Translations under genes and position numbers: made by a program
Shown: in pieces, positions 28,899 to 38,824 of the stretch
Layout: each line of letters opens with the position of its first letter
Numbering within the stretch: the stretch's first letter is position 1
Origin: Sulfurovaceae bacterium
GTDB taxonomy: Bacteria; Campylobacterota; Campylobacteria; Campylobacterales; Sulfurovaceae
Length of the DNA: 64,000 nt
Direction: 5' to 3'
Assembly: GCA_028714675.1 (NCBI GenBank)
Contig: JAQTLV010000003.1
Coordinates: forward strand, 283,031 to 347,030
The notes under the pieces: model-generated
The model's database searches: none
Told to the model about the DNA's origin: nothing
Seen by the model: the letters and a program-made list of their open reading frames with translations, nothing else

Positions 28899-31472
28899 AT
28901 GAGTATATTAGAAAAACTTACCAATCAAATGACATCTACTATAGAATCATCTTTATCTTTAGCACTACATAATAAAAATCAAGAAGTTATGCCTATACAT
29001 CTAGTGTGGGCACTTATAACCAATACAAGTTCAATATTAAATCAAGTGTTAAATAAACTAAATGTGGATAAATCAGCTCTTGAACTTGAGATAAAAAGCC
29101 TGGCATCCAAACTTCCTAGTGTATCAAGTGTAACAAAAGAGAGCATCAGATTATCTCAAAACTTAATCTCAACCCTTCAAAAAGCTGAAGGACTAATGAG
29201 TGCTAGTGGAGATAAGTTTCTAGCAGTTGATACCTATCTACTTGCAAATATAGATGAAGATTTTATATCAAAGACTATATGTAAATATATAGATAAAATG
29301 GAATTTAAAAAAACTTTAGAAAGCATCAGAGGTGATAAAAGCATCGATTCTCAAAGTGGAGATGAAACACTAGAAGCATTGGCTCAATATGGAGATGATT
29401 TAAACCAAAAAGCAATAGATGGTAAATTAGATCCTGTTATCGGTAGAGATGAAGAAATTCAAAGAACGATGCAAATACTGATCAGAAAAACAAAAAATAA
29501 TCCTATCCTTTTAGGAGAGCCTGGAACAGGTAAAACTGCCATTGTTGAAGGATTGGCCCAAAGAATTGTAAATAAAGAAGTGCCTTTAAGTCTGCAAAAA
29601 ATGAGAGTAGTAAGCTTGGATATGAGCCGTCTTATAGCAGGAGCTAAATATAGAGGTGAGTTTGAAGATAGACTAAAAGCTGTTGTTGATGAAGTAAAAA
29701 AAGCAGGAAATATCATACTCTTTATCGATGAAATTCATACAATCGTAGGAGCAGGAGCGAGTGAGGGAAGCATGGACGCGGCAAATATCCTAAAACCAGC
29801 TCTTGCTAGAGGAGAACTTCATACTATCGGTGCAACTACACTAAAAGAGTATAGAAAATATTTTGAAAAAGATATGGCATTACAGAGAAGATTTCAACCT
29901 GTCAAAGTAGATGAACCTAGTATAAATGAAGCTTTGCAAATATTAAGAGGTATAAAAGAGAGACTTGAAGCTCACCACAATGTTACTATAACCGATTCGG
30001 CTCTTATTGCAGCTGCAAAACTTAGTGATAGATACATAACTGATAGATTTTTACCTGATAAAGCGATAGATCTCATAGATGAAGCTGCTGCCGAGCTTAA
30101 AATGCAAATAGAGAGCGAACCTAATGAGCTAGCTAAAACCAAAAGAGAAATAACGACTCTTCAAGTAGAAAAAGAGGCTCTCAAAATGGAAGAGGGTGAC
30201 AAAAATAAAAAAAGACTTGATGAGATAGAAAAAGAGATAGCAAACTTGGAAGAAAAAAGAGTAGGGCTACAAAATCAATTTGAGTTGGAAAAAAATGTAT
30301 TTAATGATATATCAAAAGTAAAAACAGAGATTGATTCATTGAAAACAAAAGCCGATATGGTCAAAAGAGAGGGTGATTTTTCTAAAGCTGCTGAAATAGA
30401 ATATGGCCAGATTCCTGCAGCTAAACAAAAGCTTGATGAACTTGAAGCCAAATGGGAACAGATGAAATTTGATGGAACCCTTCTGAAAAACTCTGTTGAT
30501 GAAGAGATGATAGCTAGCATAGTAAGCCGATGGACAGGCATACCAGTAACTAAAATGCTTCAAAGTGAAAAAGATAAAATTTTGCACATAGAAGATGTGT
30601 TAAAAGAAGAGGTAGTTGGTCAAGAAGAAGCCTTAAAAGCTGTTGCAAGAGCAATTAAGAGAAATAAAGCAGGGCTAAGTGATACTAACCGTCCAATTGG
30701 AAGTTTCTTGTTCCTTGGACCTACTGGGGTTGGTAAAACTCAAGTGGCTAAGACGCTTGCAAAATTTCTATTTGATAGTGAAAAATCACTTATTAGAATT
30801 GATATGAGTGAGTATATGGAAAAACATGCAGCAAGTCGTCTAGTCGGTGCTCCTCCAGGATATGTGGGATATGATGAAGGCGGACAACTAACAGAAGCGG
30901 TTAGACGAAAACCTTACTCGGTTGTATTGTTTGATGAGATAGAAAAAGCACATCCAGATGTATTTAATACCCTTTTGCAAGTGCTTGATGATGGAAGACT
31001 TACTGATAATAAAGGCGTGACAGTTGATTTTAAAAATACCATTATCATAATGACATCAAATATTGCCAGTGATAAAATCATGACTATAACAAATAAAGAC
31101 GAGCGAGAAAAAGCGGTAAATGATGAGCTTAAAAACTATTTCAAACCTGAATTTTTAAACAGACTCGATGATATCGTGATATTTAATCCACTTGGAATTG
31201 AAGCTATAACTGGAATTGTTGATATACTATTTGATGGAATTAGAAAAAAACTTCTCTCAAAAGAGATAGAAATCTCATTGACTAAAGAGGCAGAAGCATT
31301 TATAGCAGAAGCTGGATTTGACCCTGTGTATGGTGCCAGACCACTTAAACGAGCACTTTATGAGATAGTTGAAGATAAACTTGCAGAACTTATCCTCGAA
31401 GATAAGATAGCAGCAGGAAGCAAAGTAGAGTTTGATGCAAAAAATGGAGAAATAGTAGTAAATATTAGTTAA
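28899..31472 (+). CDS. clpB: ATP-dependent disaggregase ClpB
   Basis: An 857-residue Hsp100 chaperone. The N-terminal domain (about 1-145) is followed by AAA1 with GEPGTGKT (about 205-212), the coiled-coil middle domain (about 400-525) and AAA2 with GPTGVGKT (about 607-614), then the C-terminal oligomerisation domain. The long middle domain separates it from ClpA/ClpC. It rescues aggregated proteins together with DnaK. A strong promoter lies just upstream. Confidence 0.97.
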   Translation: MSILEKLTNQMTSTIESSLSLALHNKNQEVMPIHLVWALITNTSSILNQVLNKLNVDKSALELEIKSLASKLPSVSSVTKESIRLSQNLISTLQKAEGLMSASGDKFLAVDTYLLANIDEDFISKTICKYIDKMEFKKTLESIRGDKSIDSQSGDETLEALAQYGDDLNQKAIDGKLDPVIGRDEEIQRTMQILIRKTKNNPILLGEPGTGKTAIVEGLAQRIVNKEVPLSLQKMRVVSLDMSRLIAGAKYRGEFEDRLKAVVDEVKKAGNIILFIDEIHTIVGAGASEGSMDAANILKPALARGELHTIGATTLKEYRKYFEKDMALQRRFQPVKVDEPSINEALQILRGIKERLEAHHNVTITDSALIAAAKLSDRYITDRFLPDKAIDLIDEAAAELKMQIESEPNELAKTKREITTLQVEKEALKMEEGDKNKKRLDEIEKEIANLEEKRVGLQNQFELEKNVFNDISKVKTEIDSLKTKADMVKREGDFSKAAEIEYGQIPAAKQKLDELEAKWEQMKFDGTLLKNSVDEEMIASIVSRWTGIPVTKMLQSEKDKILHIEDVLKEEVVGQEEALKAVARAIKRNKAGLSDTNRPIGSFLFLGPTGVGKTQVAKTLAKFLFDSEKSLIRIDMSEYMEKHAASRLVGAPPGYVGYDEGGQLTEAVRRKPYSVVLFDEIEKAHPDVFNTLLQVLDDGRLTDNKGVTVDFKNTIIIMTSNIASDKIMTITNKDEREKAVNDELKNYFKPEFLNRLDDIVIFNPLGIEAITGIVDILFDGIRKKLLSKEIEISLTKEAEAFIAEAGFDPVYGARPLKRALYEIVEDKLAELILEDKIAAGSKVEFDAKNGEIVVNIS

Positions 31473-31522
31473 TATAATTTATTTTTCTATTACATTTTTC
31501 TATCTAGTTGATATAATATCTA

Positions 31523-31948
31523 ATGAAAAAAATATTTTATGCAACATGGCTAGCATTATTACTATCAAATCCTATCTGGGCTAAAGATACAAATACCCTC
31601 ATAAAAACAGATGTATCCATACTAGCTAAAAGCAGTTCTAGCTGGGATGGAGAAACTCTACCAAACTATCCTGCGGGAAAACCAGAAGTAACGATTTTAA
31701 AAATCATAATCCCACCAAAAACATTATTGCCACTACATAAACATCCAGTTATAAATGCTGGCGTATTGATAAAAGGGGAACTTACTGTCATAACAGAAGA
31801 TAATAAGATTTTACATCTAAAGGCTGGGGATTCAATAGTTGAAGTTGTAGATAAATGGCACTATGGGAAAAATGATGGTAATGAACCAGCAGAAATCATA
31901 GTTTTTTATGCTGGAGTGCAAGATACTCCAATAACTGTCAAAAGATGA
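31523..31948 (+). CDS. Exported cupin-domain protein
   Basis: A 141-residue protein with an N-terminal signal peptide ([20 protein letters not shown], cleaved near residue 20) and a single cupin barrel: [20 protein letters not shown] (about 71-90) supplies metal-binding His and Glu, with a late His in [11 protein letters not shown] periplasmic metal-dependent binding or enzymatic role is likely but the ligand is unknown. Its stop overlaps a 24-codon ORF. Confidence 0.78.
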   Translation: MKKIFYATWLALLLSNPIWAKDTNTLIKTDVSILAKSSSSWDGETLPNYPAGKPEVTILKIIIPPKTLLPLHKHPVINAGVLIKGELTVITEDNKILHLKAGDSIVEVVDKWHYGKNDGNEPAEIIVFYAGVQDTPITVKR

Positions 31949-32019
31949 TTATGAATACACAAAAACTAACTTCAAACAAAAACTATTTTGCAAAACCTGT
32001 GTTTGTATCACTATCATGA
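31945..32019 (+). CDS. Possible 24-residue peptide coupling two genes
   Basis: An ORF whose ATG overlaps the cupin stop (ATGA) and whose own TGA overlaps the ATG of the next membrane protein in the same way. This double coupling is what a real small gene would show, but an ORF of this length can arise by chance and the peptide has no recognisable feature. Confidence 0.25.
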   Translation: MIMNTQKLTSNKNYFAKPVFVSLS

Positions 32020-32360
32020 AAATATTATCAAGCTTTATAATTCTTATTTTGGGCTATATATTGGCTTTTTATGGTGGTTTTGCTTTGCTGGGTGGTCCAG
32101 ATGGAGCCATACTCTCTCATGAATCTTTTACATTTGGTATTCCATCCCTTATCTTTTCATTGCTTATAATATTTGCAACCAATAAACTTGTTACTTTTAA
32201 AAAATATCTTTTTATCCCATATATTGTTATAATCTTAGCTTGGGTACTTGCTATCTTTGGATTGCAAGCAGGATTTTTGGTTTGGTTATTTGGGACGATA
32301 ATCGTATCTGTTATTATCGTATTGTATCACTTAATTTCATCATTAAAAAAAACTAAATAA
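32016..32360 (+). CDS. Small integral membrane protein
   Basis: A 114-residue protein with three to four hydrophobic segments (about 2-25, 40-60, 67-85 and 88-108) and a basic C-terminal tail. No family recognised. It lies directly after the cupin gene on the same strand and is likely co-transcribed with it. Confidence 0.65.
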   Translation: MKILSSFIILILGYILAFYGGFALLGGPDGAILSHESFTFGIPSLIFSLLIIFATNKLVTFKKYLFIPYIVIILAWVLAIFGLQAGFLVWLFGTIIVSVIIVLYHLISSLKKTK

Positions 32361-32365
32361 ATTTT

Positions 32366-32641
32366 CTAGTTATGCATATAAAATTCTTTATGCATAGTTT
32401 CATTTTTCATTTTTTTAATCGCACCTGCGATGATAGCTTCGTATCTTTCATTGTCTGCATTTAAAGCTTTTAGAGTTTCTTCAAGTTGGACGCCACTTAC
32501 TTTGGCATTTAATGCAAATCTCTCTTTTTTTGTTAATCTTTTTTTCAATATCACAGCCAATTCATCATCGCTTTTAAGTGTTCCTCTCTCTCCAAGAGCA
32601 AAAATGATAATTTCACGAGCTTTTAATTCTTCTAATTTCAT
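32366..32641 (-). CDS. Conserved hypothetical small helical protein
   Basis: A 91-residue, charged, mainly helical protein without signal or membrane segment. I recognise no domain. A purine-rich AAGGATTTATTAT precedes the ATG on the minus strand. It converges on the membrane-protein gene with a 5-bp gap. Confidence 0.65.
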   Translation of the reverse strand: MKLEELKAREIIIFALGERGTLKSDDELAVILKKRLTKKERFALNAKVSGVQLEETLKALNADNERYEAIIAGAIKKMKNETMHKEFYMHN

Positions 32642-32712
32642 ATAATAAATCCTTAAATTTGGAAGGCATTATATTTGAAATATGATATAATCTACATAAA
32701 AAAGAGTAGTTT

Positions 32713-33603
32713 TTGGCATATGAACTAAAAGATAAACTTGTCATTGCGATATCCTCAAGAGCCTTATTTGACCTAGAGATTGAAAATAAGATTTTTGATG
32801 AAAATGGTTTGCAAGCATACTATGACTATCAATTAAAACATGAAGACAAACCTCTTGAATTAGGAACTGCATATAGATTTGTCAAAAATTTTTTATCTAT
32901 AAACAAAAAGTTTGATGATAAACTTATAGAAGTCATTATCTTATCTCGCAACAATGCAGCTACTGGTCTTAGAATAGGGCGAAGTTTAGAGCATTATGGC
33001 ATAAACATAGAACGCACTGGCTGGACAGCAGGTACGCCTGTGGCACGATATCTTGAAGCTTTCAAGGTTGATCTTTTTCTCTCTGCAAATAGTGATGATG
33101 TTCAAGATGCTATAAATGCTGGGGTTGCAGCAGCAACTATATTGCCATATGCAAATAAAAATACAAATGATTCTGATATAGTCCGAATAGCATTTGATGG
33201 GGACGCTGTACTTTTTGGGGATGAGAGCGAAAAGATATATCAAGAAAAAGGGCTCGAAGGATTTTTGGAGTACGAAAAAGCAAATGCCAAAAATCCACTC
33301 AGTAAAGGACCATTTTTCAAATTTTTAAAAGTACTCTCAAGCATACAAGATCGTTTTGGCATGGAGCAATCCCCCATACGAACTGCATTGGTAACTGCTA
33401 GAAATTTTTCTACTCATGAGAGGGTTTTAAGAACTCTTAACGCATGGGGAGTAAGAGTAGATGAAGCATTTTTTCAAGGAGGAGTGCGCAAGCATGAAGT
33501 TATACAGGCTTTTGGAGCAGATATATTTTTCGATGACCAAGACGCTCATCTAGAAGACACTTCGCCGCTCACACCGAGTGCAAAAGTACCATATAAAAAA
33601 TAA
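32713..33603 (+). CDS. Cytosolic 5'-nucleotidase (NT5C1-like)
   Basis: A 296-residue protein of the 5'-nucleotidase family first described in eukaryotes (cN-I). The pattern LVIAISSRALFDLE at the N-terminus, the ENGLQAYYDYQ and GTAYRFVKNFL segments, RNNAATGLRIGRSLEHYG and the later RIAFDGDAVLFGDESE (Asp-Gly-Asp metal site) fit the bacterial family. It hydrolyses nucleoside monophosphates. It uses a TTG start with AAAGAG upstream; no better start is in frame. Confidence 0.85.
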   Translation: MAYELKDKLVIAISSRALFDLEIENKIFDENGLQAYYDYQLKHEDKPLELGTAYRFVKNFLSINKKFDDKLIEVIILSRNNAATGLRIGRSLEHYGINIERTGWTAGTPVARYLEAFKVDLFLSANSDDVQDAINAGVAAATILPYANKNTNDSDIVRIAFDGDAVLFGDESEKIYQEKGLEGFLEYEKANAKNPLSKGPFFKFLKVLSSIQDRFGMEQSPIRTALVTARNFSTHERVLRTLNAWGVRVDEAFFQGGVRKHEVIQAFGADIFFDDQDAHLEDTSPLTPSAKVPYKK

Positions 33604-33629
33604 TAAAATGGTAATACTTAAGGAGTAAA

Positions 33630-34100
33630 ATGATCATCGATAAAGTGGAAAATTTTAAGCTATATCATTTTGGCAAAGCATGGCAACAGACCTTTGAATT
33701 TTTAAGTACTCTCACGCCAGATTCACTTGATGGACGATATGATATAGATGGCGATGACATCTTTGCCATCGTGATGAGTTATCAAACCTCTACACCAGAA
33801 ATGGCAATATTTGAATCACACGAAAAATATATAGATATTCAGAGTGTTATCGTTGGTGGAGAAGGATTTGAATGTGCATTTAGTGATGAGCTAAATATCA
33901 CTAAACCGTATGATGCTACTAAAGATGTCACGTTTTACGAGAGAACATCGCAAGGACAAACACAAGTTGATGTATACTCTGGTACATTTGTAGTATTATA
34001 TCCTCATGATGCACATATTGCAGGCTTGATGATAGCCACAGAGACAGAACTTGTAAAAAAAGTAGTTGTAAAGATAAAAAAAGAGCTTTTAGATGTATAG
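33630..34100 (+). CDS. YhcH/YjgK/YiaL family protein (DUF386)
   Basis: A 156-residue cupin-like protein. The ESHEKYIDIQSVIVGGE segment (about 69-85), the late PHDAHIAGLM (about 130-139) and VVVKIKK C-terminus are family marks, with His and Glu residues placed for metal binding. Members are linked to sugar-acid or sialic-acid metabolism in other bacteria; no such genes are adjacent here. An AAGGAG Shine-Dalgarno precedes the ATG. Confidence 0.88.
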   Translation: MIIDKVENFKLYHFGKAWQQTFEFLSTLTPDSLDGRYDIDGDDIFAIVMSYQTSTPEMAIFESHEKYIDIQSVIVGGEGFECAFSDELNITKPYDATKDVTFYERTSQGQTQVDVYSGTFVVLYPHDAHIAGLMIATETELVKKVVVKIKKELLDV

Positions 34101-34215
34101 ATTTGCTCGATTATAAGCAATAATCAAAATGAGATATAAAACACAATAAACATAAAACTTGAGCTATTTATGTACTATGTAGTATAATTTTTCAATATAA
34201 AATTTTAATAATTAT

Positions 34216-35421
34216 GTGAACACACTATTAGGAATACAAATGCCTACGAATGAACTTAATGCAACGGTACAATTGATAGCAATAAATGACATCGATAAGA
34301 ACTTTGCGATAACTATACAAACACAACTTGCGCCCATATATAACAAATTTCCTTTTTTAGCTAATGCAATTTGGCATATCCCATTGGGAAATCTTATCGC
34401 AGCGATAGTTGTTTTTTTATTCTTTTTGTTTTTAAGAAAGTTTTTTACTTTTATCATTATTGGTTCTTTGCAAAAATTAGCAAAATATACCGAAACATAC
34501 TATGATGACAAGATTCTACATGCACTAAAAGCGCCAACTAGCTTTGCATTTATAATTGTGGGGTTTCATCTTTTTTTTATGCTGATTTTCAAAGAAACAC
34601 AAACTATAAAAAATATCTTAAATGCACTAATTATCTATGATATTTTTTGGGTTATTATAGCCATAACCAATGCTTTAGAAGGCGTAGTTTATCATGCTGT
34701 AGAAAAGCTTAATCCTGATCTTTCAAAAGAGGTAGGAAACTTCATATTAACTCTTTTGAAAATACTTATGGGAGCTGTTGGATTGGGCTTTATACTTCAG
34801 ATTTGGGGTATAAATGTAACTGCGCTTATCGCTTCACTTGGATTGGGAGGTCTTGCTTTTGCTTTTGCAGCAAAAGACATCGCAGCAAATCTTTTTGGTT
34901 CTTTTTCTTTGCTTTTGGATAAAACCATTCGTATCGGTGAATGGATTAAGGTCGATGGTGTAGAGGGTGAGGTGGAAGATATTGGCATAAGAGTAACAAA
35001 AATTCGTTCTTTTGAAAAATCACTCATTACTGTACCAAATCAAATCGTTGCAAATCAACCAATAGAGAATTTTTCACGAAGAGGAGTAAGACGCATTCAA
35101 ATGTCTATAGGACTTACTTATGGTAGTAGTTCAGAACAAATGAAAAATGTTCTTCAAGAGATAAAATCTATGCTAAAAAAACACAAAGGTATAGCACATG
35201 ATGAAAAACTTTTGGTAAATTTCGACTCTTTTGGAGATAGCGCATTGAATATATTTATCTATACCTTTACTAATACACCTAATTGGGATAAGTATTTAGA
35301 TATCCGAGAAGATATAAATCTGCAGATTATGAAAATTGTAGAAAAAAATAATTGTGCTTTTGCTTTTCCAACACAATCTATATATATAGAAAATATGCCA
35401 AAAAAGGGTTTAGAAGAATGA
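34216..35421 (+). CDS. Mechanosensitive ion channel, MscS family (first copy)
   Basis: A 401-residue membrane protein with about five transmembrane segments. The pore-lining helix is in GLGGLAFAFAAKDIAANLFGS (split near 210-230), followed by the beta domain with IRIGEWIKVDGVEGEVEDIGIRV and a C-terminal alpha/beta domain. It opens under membrane tension to release solutes on osmotic downshock. A GTG start is used. The transglutaminase gene overlaps its stop codon. Confidence 0.9.
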   Translation: MNTLLGIQMPTNELNATVQLIAINDIDKNFAITIQTQLAPIYNKFPFLANAIWHIPLGNLIAAIVVFLFFLFLRKFFTFIIIGSLQKLAKYTETYYDDKILHALKAPTSFAFIIVGFHLFFMLIFKETQTIKNILNALIIYDIFWVIIAITNALEGVVYHAVEKLNPDLSKEVGNFILTLLKILMGAVGLGFILQIWGINVTALIASLGLGGLAFAFAAKDIAANLFGSFSLLLDKTIRIGEWIKVDGVEGEVEDIGIRVTKIRSFEKSLITVPNQIVANQPIENFSRRGVRRIQMSIGLTYGSSSEQMKNVLQEIKSMLKKHKGIAHDEKLLVNFDSFGDSALNIFIYTFTNTPNWDKYLDIREDINLQIMKIVEKNNCAFAFPTQSIYIENMPKKGLEE

Positions 35422-35993
35422 AACAATATTTACAAAATTCTGACATCATTGATTTTACCCATAAGGCTGTTGCCTCTAAAGCAAATGAGCTGGCCAAAGG
35501 ATGTAATAGTGATGTTGAAATAGCAAAGAAATGTTTTGAGTTTGTTCGAGATGAGATAAGCCACACAGGTGATGCGAGAAAAGGCATAACAACATGTAGC
35601 GCGAGTGAAGTTTTAGAGCATGCCACAGGATGGTGTTATGCCAAAAGCCATTTATTAGCTGCATTACTTCGCGCAAATGGAATTCCAACAGCTCTATGTT
35701 ATCAGAGACTGGACTGCTCGGAATATATTGATGGTGTATTTTTCCTTCATGGGCTAAATGCTGTATATTTAAATGATTTTGGGTGGTATCGAATAGATGC
35801 TAGAGGAAATAAAGTTGGCGTAAATGCACAATTTAACCCACCGAGTGAAAAAATAGCATTTGAGCTAAGAGAAAATGAATATGATTTACCAAATCTTTAT
35901 GCTGAACCTTTGGATATCGTTGTAAAAGCATTACAAACACATAAAAGTTATACTGAAATGATAGAAAATTTACCAGATATAAAAAAGCCTTGA
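35418..35993 (+). CDS. Transglutaminase-like cysteine protease-fold protein
   Basis: A 191-residue protein of the transglutaminase-like superfamily with the Cys-His-Asp triad: Cys in GWCYAKSHLLAALLRA (about 73-88), His in FLHGLNAVYL and Asp in WYRIDARGNK. Bacterial stand-alone members are probably peptidases or amidases; the substrate is unknown. The start at 35418 overlaps the MscS stop (ATGA), which also favours it over longer upstream frames. Confidence 0.85.
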   Translation: MKQYLQNSDIIDFTHKAVASKANELAKGCNSDVEIAKKCFEFVRDEISHTGDARKGITTCSASEVLEHATGWCYAKSHLLAALLRANGIPTALCYQRLDCSEYIDGVFFLHGLNAVYLNDFGWYRIDARGNKVGVNAQFNPPSEKIAFELRENEYDLPNLYAEPLDIVVKALQTHKSYTEMIENLPDIKKP

Positions 35994-36045
35994 CTTCTTA
36001 TCTAGATTGATTTATAATCATCATATATACACCAAAGGAGTATAG

Positions 36046-36240
36046 ATGAATACTATAGACAAAGAATTAGAAAGCCGAAGGGGTGAGATTCGTTTCGGAC
36101 TTGAAGTGTTATATAATCTAAACATGCGCATCAGTGGATGGGATATACCTGAACTTGATGATAATGAAGCATCAAAAAAACTTTTTGCAATGATAGAAGA
36201 AGAACTGGCTAAGCTTAAAAAAGAGATAAAAAAACAATAA
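36046..36240 (+). CDS. Small hypothetical protein
   Basis: A 64-residue, very acidic and lysine-rich helical protein. It has a good ribosome-binding site (AAAGGAG, 36034-36040) and is 12 bp upstream of the DUF389 gene on the same strand, so it is likely expressed with it. No family recognised. Confidence 0.65.
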   Translation: MNTIDKELESRRGEIRFGLEVLYNLNMRISGWDIPELDDNEASKKLFAMIEEELAKLKKEIKKQ

Positions 36241-36252
36241 AAAGGAAGTTTT

Positions 36253-37632
36253 GTGACAAACCTCCAAAAACATCGTTTTTGGTTAGACGCCAAAAAAATA
36301 TTAAAAGATCGTTTCAATTTAACTGATGATAAAGCAGATGATGATTTAATAGATGAGCGCATTCGTGCTGACATCAATATGAAAGGTGCAAATTTATGGA
36401 TTTTGATTTTTGCTATTCTAGTAGCATCTGTTGGGCTAAACGTCAATTCAACGGCTGTAATTATTGGTGCAATGTTAATTTCTCCATTAATGGGTCCCAG
36501 CATAGGAATGGGGTATGGAGCAGGCATAAATGACTTTGGTCTAATTCGAAAGTCATTTAAAAATCTTTCTATTGCCGTATTTATTGCTATTCTAACATCA
36601 ACAGTCTATTTTTTGATTACACCTTTACATACAGTACAGTCTGAACTTCTTTTACGAACATCTCCAACAGCATGGGATGTATTAATCGGATTTTTTGGTG
36701 GACTTGCAGGTATAATCGGAGTTACTCGCCAAGAAAAAAGCAATGTAATTCCTGGAGTTGCAATTGCTACTGCATTGATGCCACCTTTGTGTACAGCAGG
36801 CTTTGCACTAGCAACAGCTCATTGGAACTATTTTTTTGGAGCTTTTTATCTCTTTACTATTAATTTTGTTTTTATAGCATTATCTGCATTTTTAGTCATT
36901 CGTATATTTAATGTTGCGGAAAAAAAATATATTAACCCAGAAGTAGCCAAAAAGACCAAAAGATATATAATCTTAGTAGTGATAGCCACTATACTACCAA
37001 GTTCATATTTAGCCTATAAGCTCGTAAAAGAAGAAGTTTTTAAATCGAAAGCAAATAATTTTATCAATGAATATCTACATTTTAAAAATACAGATGTTGC
37101 GCGAGTAAAAATAAATCCAAAAACCGAAGAGATAAAAGTATTTTTAATAGGAGATAGTGTTCCTCAAAGCGATTTAGATGACATTAGTGTGCGTCTTAAG
37201 GATGCTGGTTTAGATAAGGCAAAACTAAAAGTTTATCAAAATGAGGAACAAGACGAATTGAACGTATCATTATTAAAAGCTGACATCATAAGCGATTTAT
37301 ATAAAAATACAAGGGTTGAACTTAAAAACAAAAAGACACAGATAGAGCAATTGAATGAAAAAATAGTTTTACTCTCATCTGCTCAAGAATACTATAAAAA
37401 AGATTACATTGATATTCCAAATGAGCTTCAAACTCTTTTCCCAAAAGTAAATAATGTAATTCTTTCACAAAACTATGACATTACAGCAAAAGACAAAAAT
37501 CTGAGCGAAAATAGATTTATTCTCAATGTGAGCTCTAAAAAATACTTAACAAAAGATGAGCGTAAAAAGATAGAAACATGGTTAAAGATGAGAACCAAAT
37601 CAGACAATGTAAAATTGATTATAGATAAATAA
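36253..37632 (+). CDS. DUF389 family membrane protein
   Basis: A 459-residue protein with about seven transmembrane segments in the first 260 residues and a soluble C-terminal half with coiled-coil character. The signature GANLWILIFAILVASVGLNV (about 38-57) and IIGAMLISPLMGPSIGMGYG (about 70-89) identifies DUF389 (TIGR00341-like). Its transport or sensing function is not established. It uses a GTG start with AAGGAAG 6 bp upstream. Confidence 0.88.
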   Translation: MTNLQKHRFWLDAKKILKDRFNLTDDKADDDLIDERIRADINMKGANLWILIFAILVASVGLNVNSTAVIIGAMLISPLMGPSIGMGYGAGINDFGLIRKSFKNLSIAVFIAILTSTVYFLITPLHTVQSELLLRTSPTAWDVLIGFFGGLAGIIGVTRQEKSNVIPGVAIATALMPPLCTAGFALATAHWNYFFGAFYLFTINFVFIALSAFLVIRIFNVAEKKYINPEVAKKTKRYIILVVIATILPSSYLAYKLVKEEVFKSKANNFINEYLHFKNTDVARVKINPKTEEIKVFLIGDSVPQSDLDDISVRLKDAGLDKAKLKVYQNEEQDELNVSLLKADIISDLYKNTRVELKNKKTQIEQLNEKIVLLSSAQEYYKKDYIDIPNELQTLFPKVNNVILSQNYDITAKDKNLSENRFILNVSSKKYLTKDERKKIETWLKMRTKSDNVKLIIDK

Positions 37633-37638
37633 TCAGTT

Positions 37639-38763
37639 TTATTTTTGTTCCCTTTTTGCATAAAACTCTGTTTTAAATGATTCAAATCTATTTTCCAATA
37701 TCGCCTCTCTCATCTGTTTCATGAGATCCAGATAATAATATAAATTATGAATGGTTGCAAGTCTAAAATATGTTATTTCACGAGAACGAAAAAGATGTCT
37801 AAGATAACTTCTAGAGTAGTTTTGACAAACCATACAGTTGCAATCTGGATCTATTGGTAGAGAATCTATTTCGTATTGCTTTGCTTTTATTGTAACTTTA
37901 CCAAATGAAGTAAATAGTGTGCCATTTCTAGCATTTCTAGTTGGCATAACACAGTCAAACATATCTATACCACGAGATACATTTTCTACCAAATCTTCAG
38001 GTGTTCCAACCCCCATAAGATATCTTGGTTTATCTTTTGGCATAAACTGTGTTGTCCACTCCACAGTATCATACATCTCTTCATTAAGTTCACCAACACT
38101 AAGTCCACCTATAGCAAAGCCATCAAAATCCATAGCACAAAGTTCTTTGGCTGATTTCTCTCTAAATGCTTTATCTGTCCCACCTTGAATGATAGCAAAT
38201 ATATTTTGCTCCACTCCAACACCTCTCTTTTGATTTGCTCTATGATAATCTATGGACTCGGCAGCCCATCTTGTAGTTCTCTCAATACTTGCCTTAATGC
38301 GCTCTTGTGAAGCGGGCAGGGCAACTAAATCATCTAGTATCATCATAATATCTGAATTTAAATTGTTTTGAATATCAATAACTTTTTGTGGTGTAAAATA
38401 GTGTTTACTGCCATCTATATGACTTCTAAAAGTTATGCCATTCTCGTCAATTTTTACATTATCGGACAATGAAAAGGCTTGAAATCCACCACTATCAGTA
38501 AGAAAACTTTTTTTAAAGTTTGTAAATCCATGCAATCCACCCATAGTTTTAACAACATTATCGTTTGGTCTAAGATAAAGATGATAGGTATTGCCCAAAA
38601 TAATTTGAGGATTTAAAAATGTGTTTAGATCTGTGGCATCAAGTGCTTTTACCGCTCCAACCGTACCTACAGGCATAAAAACTGGTGTCTGTATGGTTGA
38701 ATGGGCTGTTTTGATAGTACATGCTCTAGCATTCCCATCTGTTTCATCTATAAAAAACTGCAT
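37639..38763 (-). CDS. tgt: Queuine tRNA-ribosyltransferase
   Basis: A 374-residue enzyme that exchanges guanine-34 for the queuosine precursor preQ1 in tRNAs with GUN anticodons. Catalytic Asp lies in [12 protein letters not shown] (about 89-100) and in [13 protein letters not shown]; the zinc site [15 protein letters not shown] uses Cys residues near 305-310. Length is standard. It converges with the DUF389 gene. Confidence 0.97.
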   Translation of the reverse strand: MQFFIDETDGNARACTIKTAHSTIQTPVFMPVGTVGAVKALDATDLNTFLNPQIILGNTYHLYLRPNDNVVKTMGGLHGFTNFKKSFLTDSGGFQAFSLSDNVKIDENGITFRSHIDGSKHYFTPQKVIDIQNNLNSDIMMILDDLVALPASQERIKASIERTTRWAAESIDYHRANQKRGVGVEQNIFAIIQGGTDKAFREKSAKELCAMDFDGFAIGGLSVGELNEEMYDTVEWTTQFMPKDKPRYLMGVGTPEDLVENVSRGIDMFDCVMPTRNARNGTLFTSFGKVTIKAKQYEIDSLPIDPDCNCMVCQNYSRSYLRHLFRSREITYFRLATIHNLYYYLDLMKQMREAILENRFESFKTEFYAKREQK

Positions 38764-38824
38764 TATGGTATAATTTCCTAAATAAAAAATTGTGTTATTT
38801 TACCAATTATATATAGAGAGTTTA

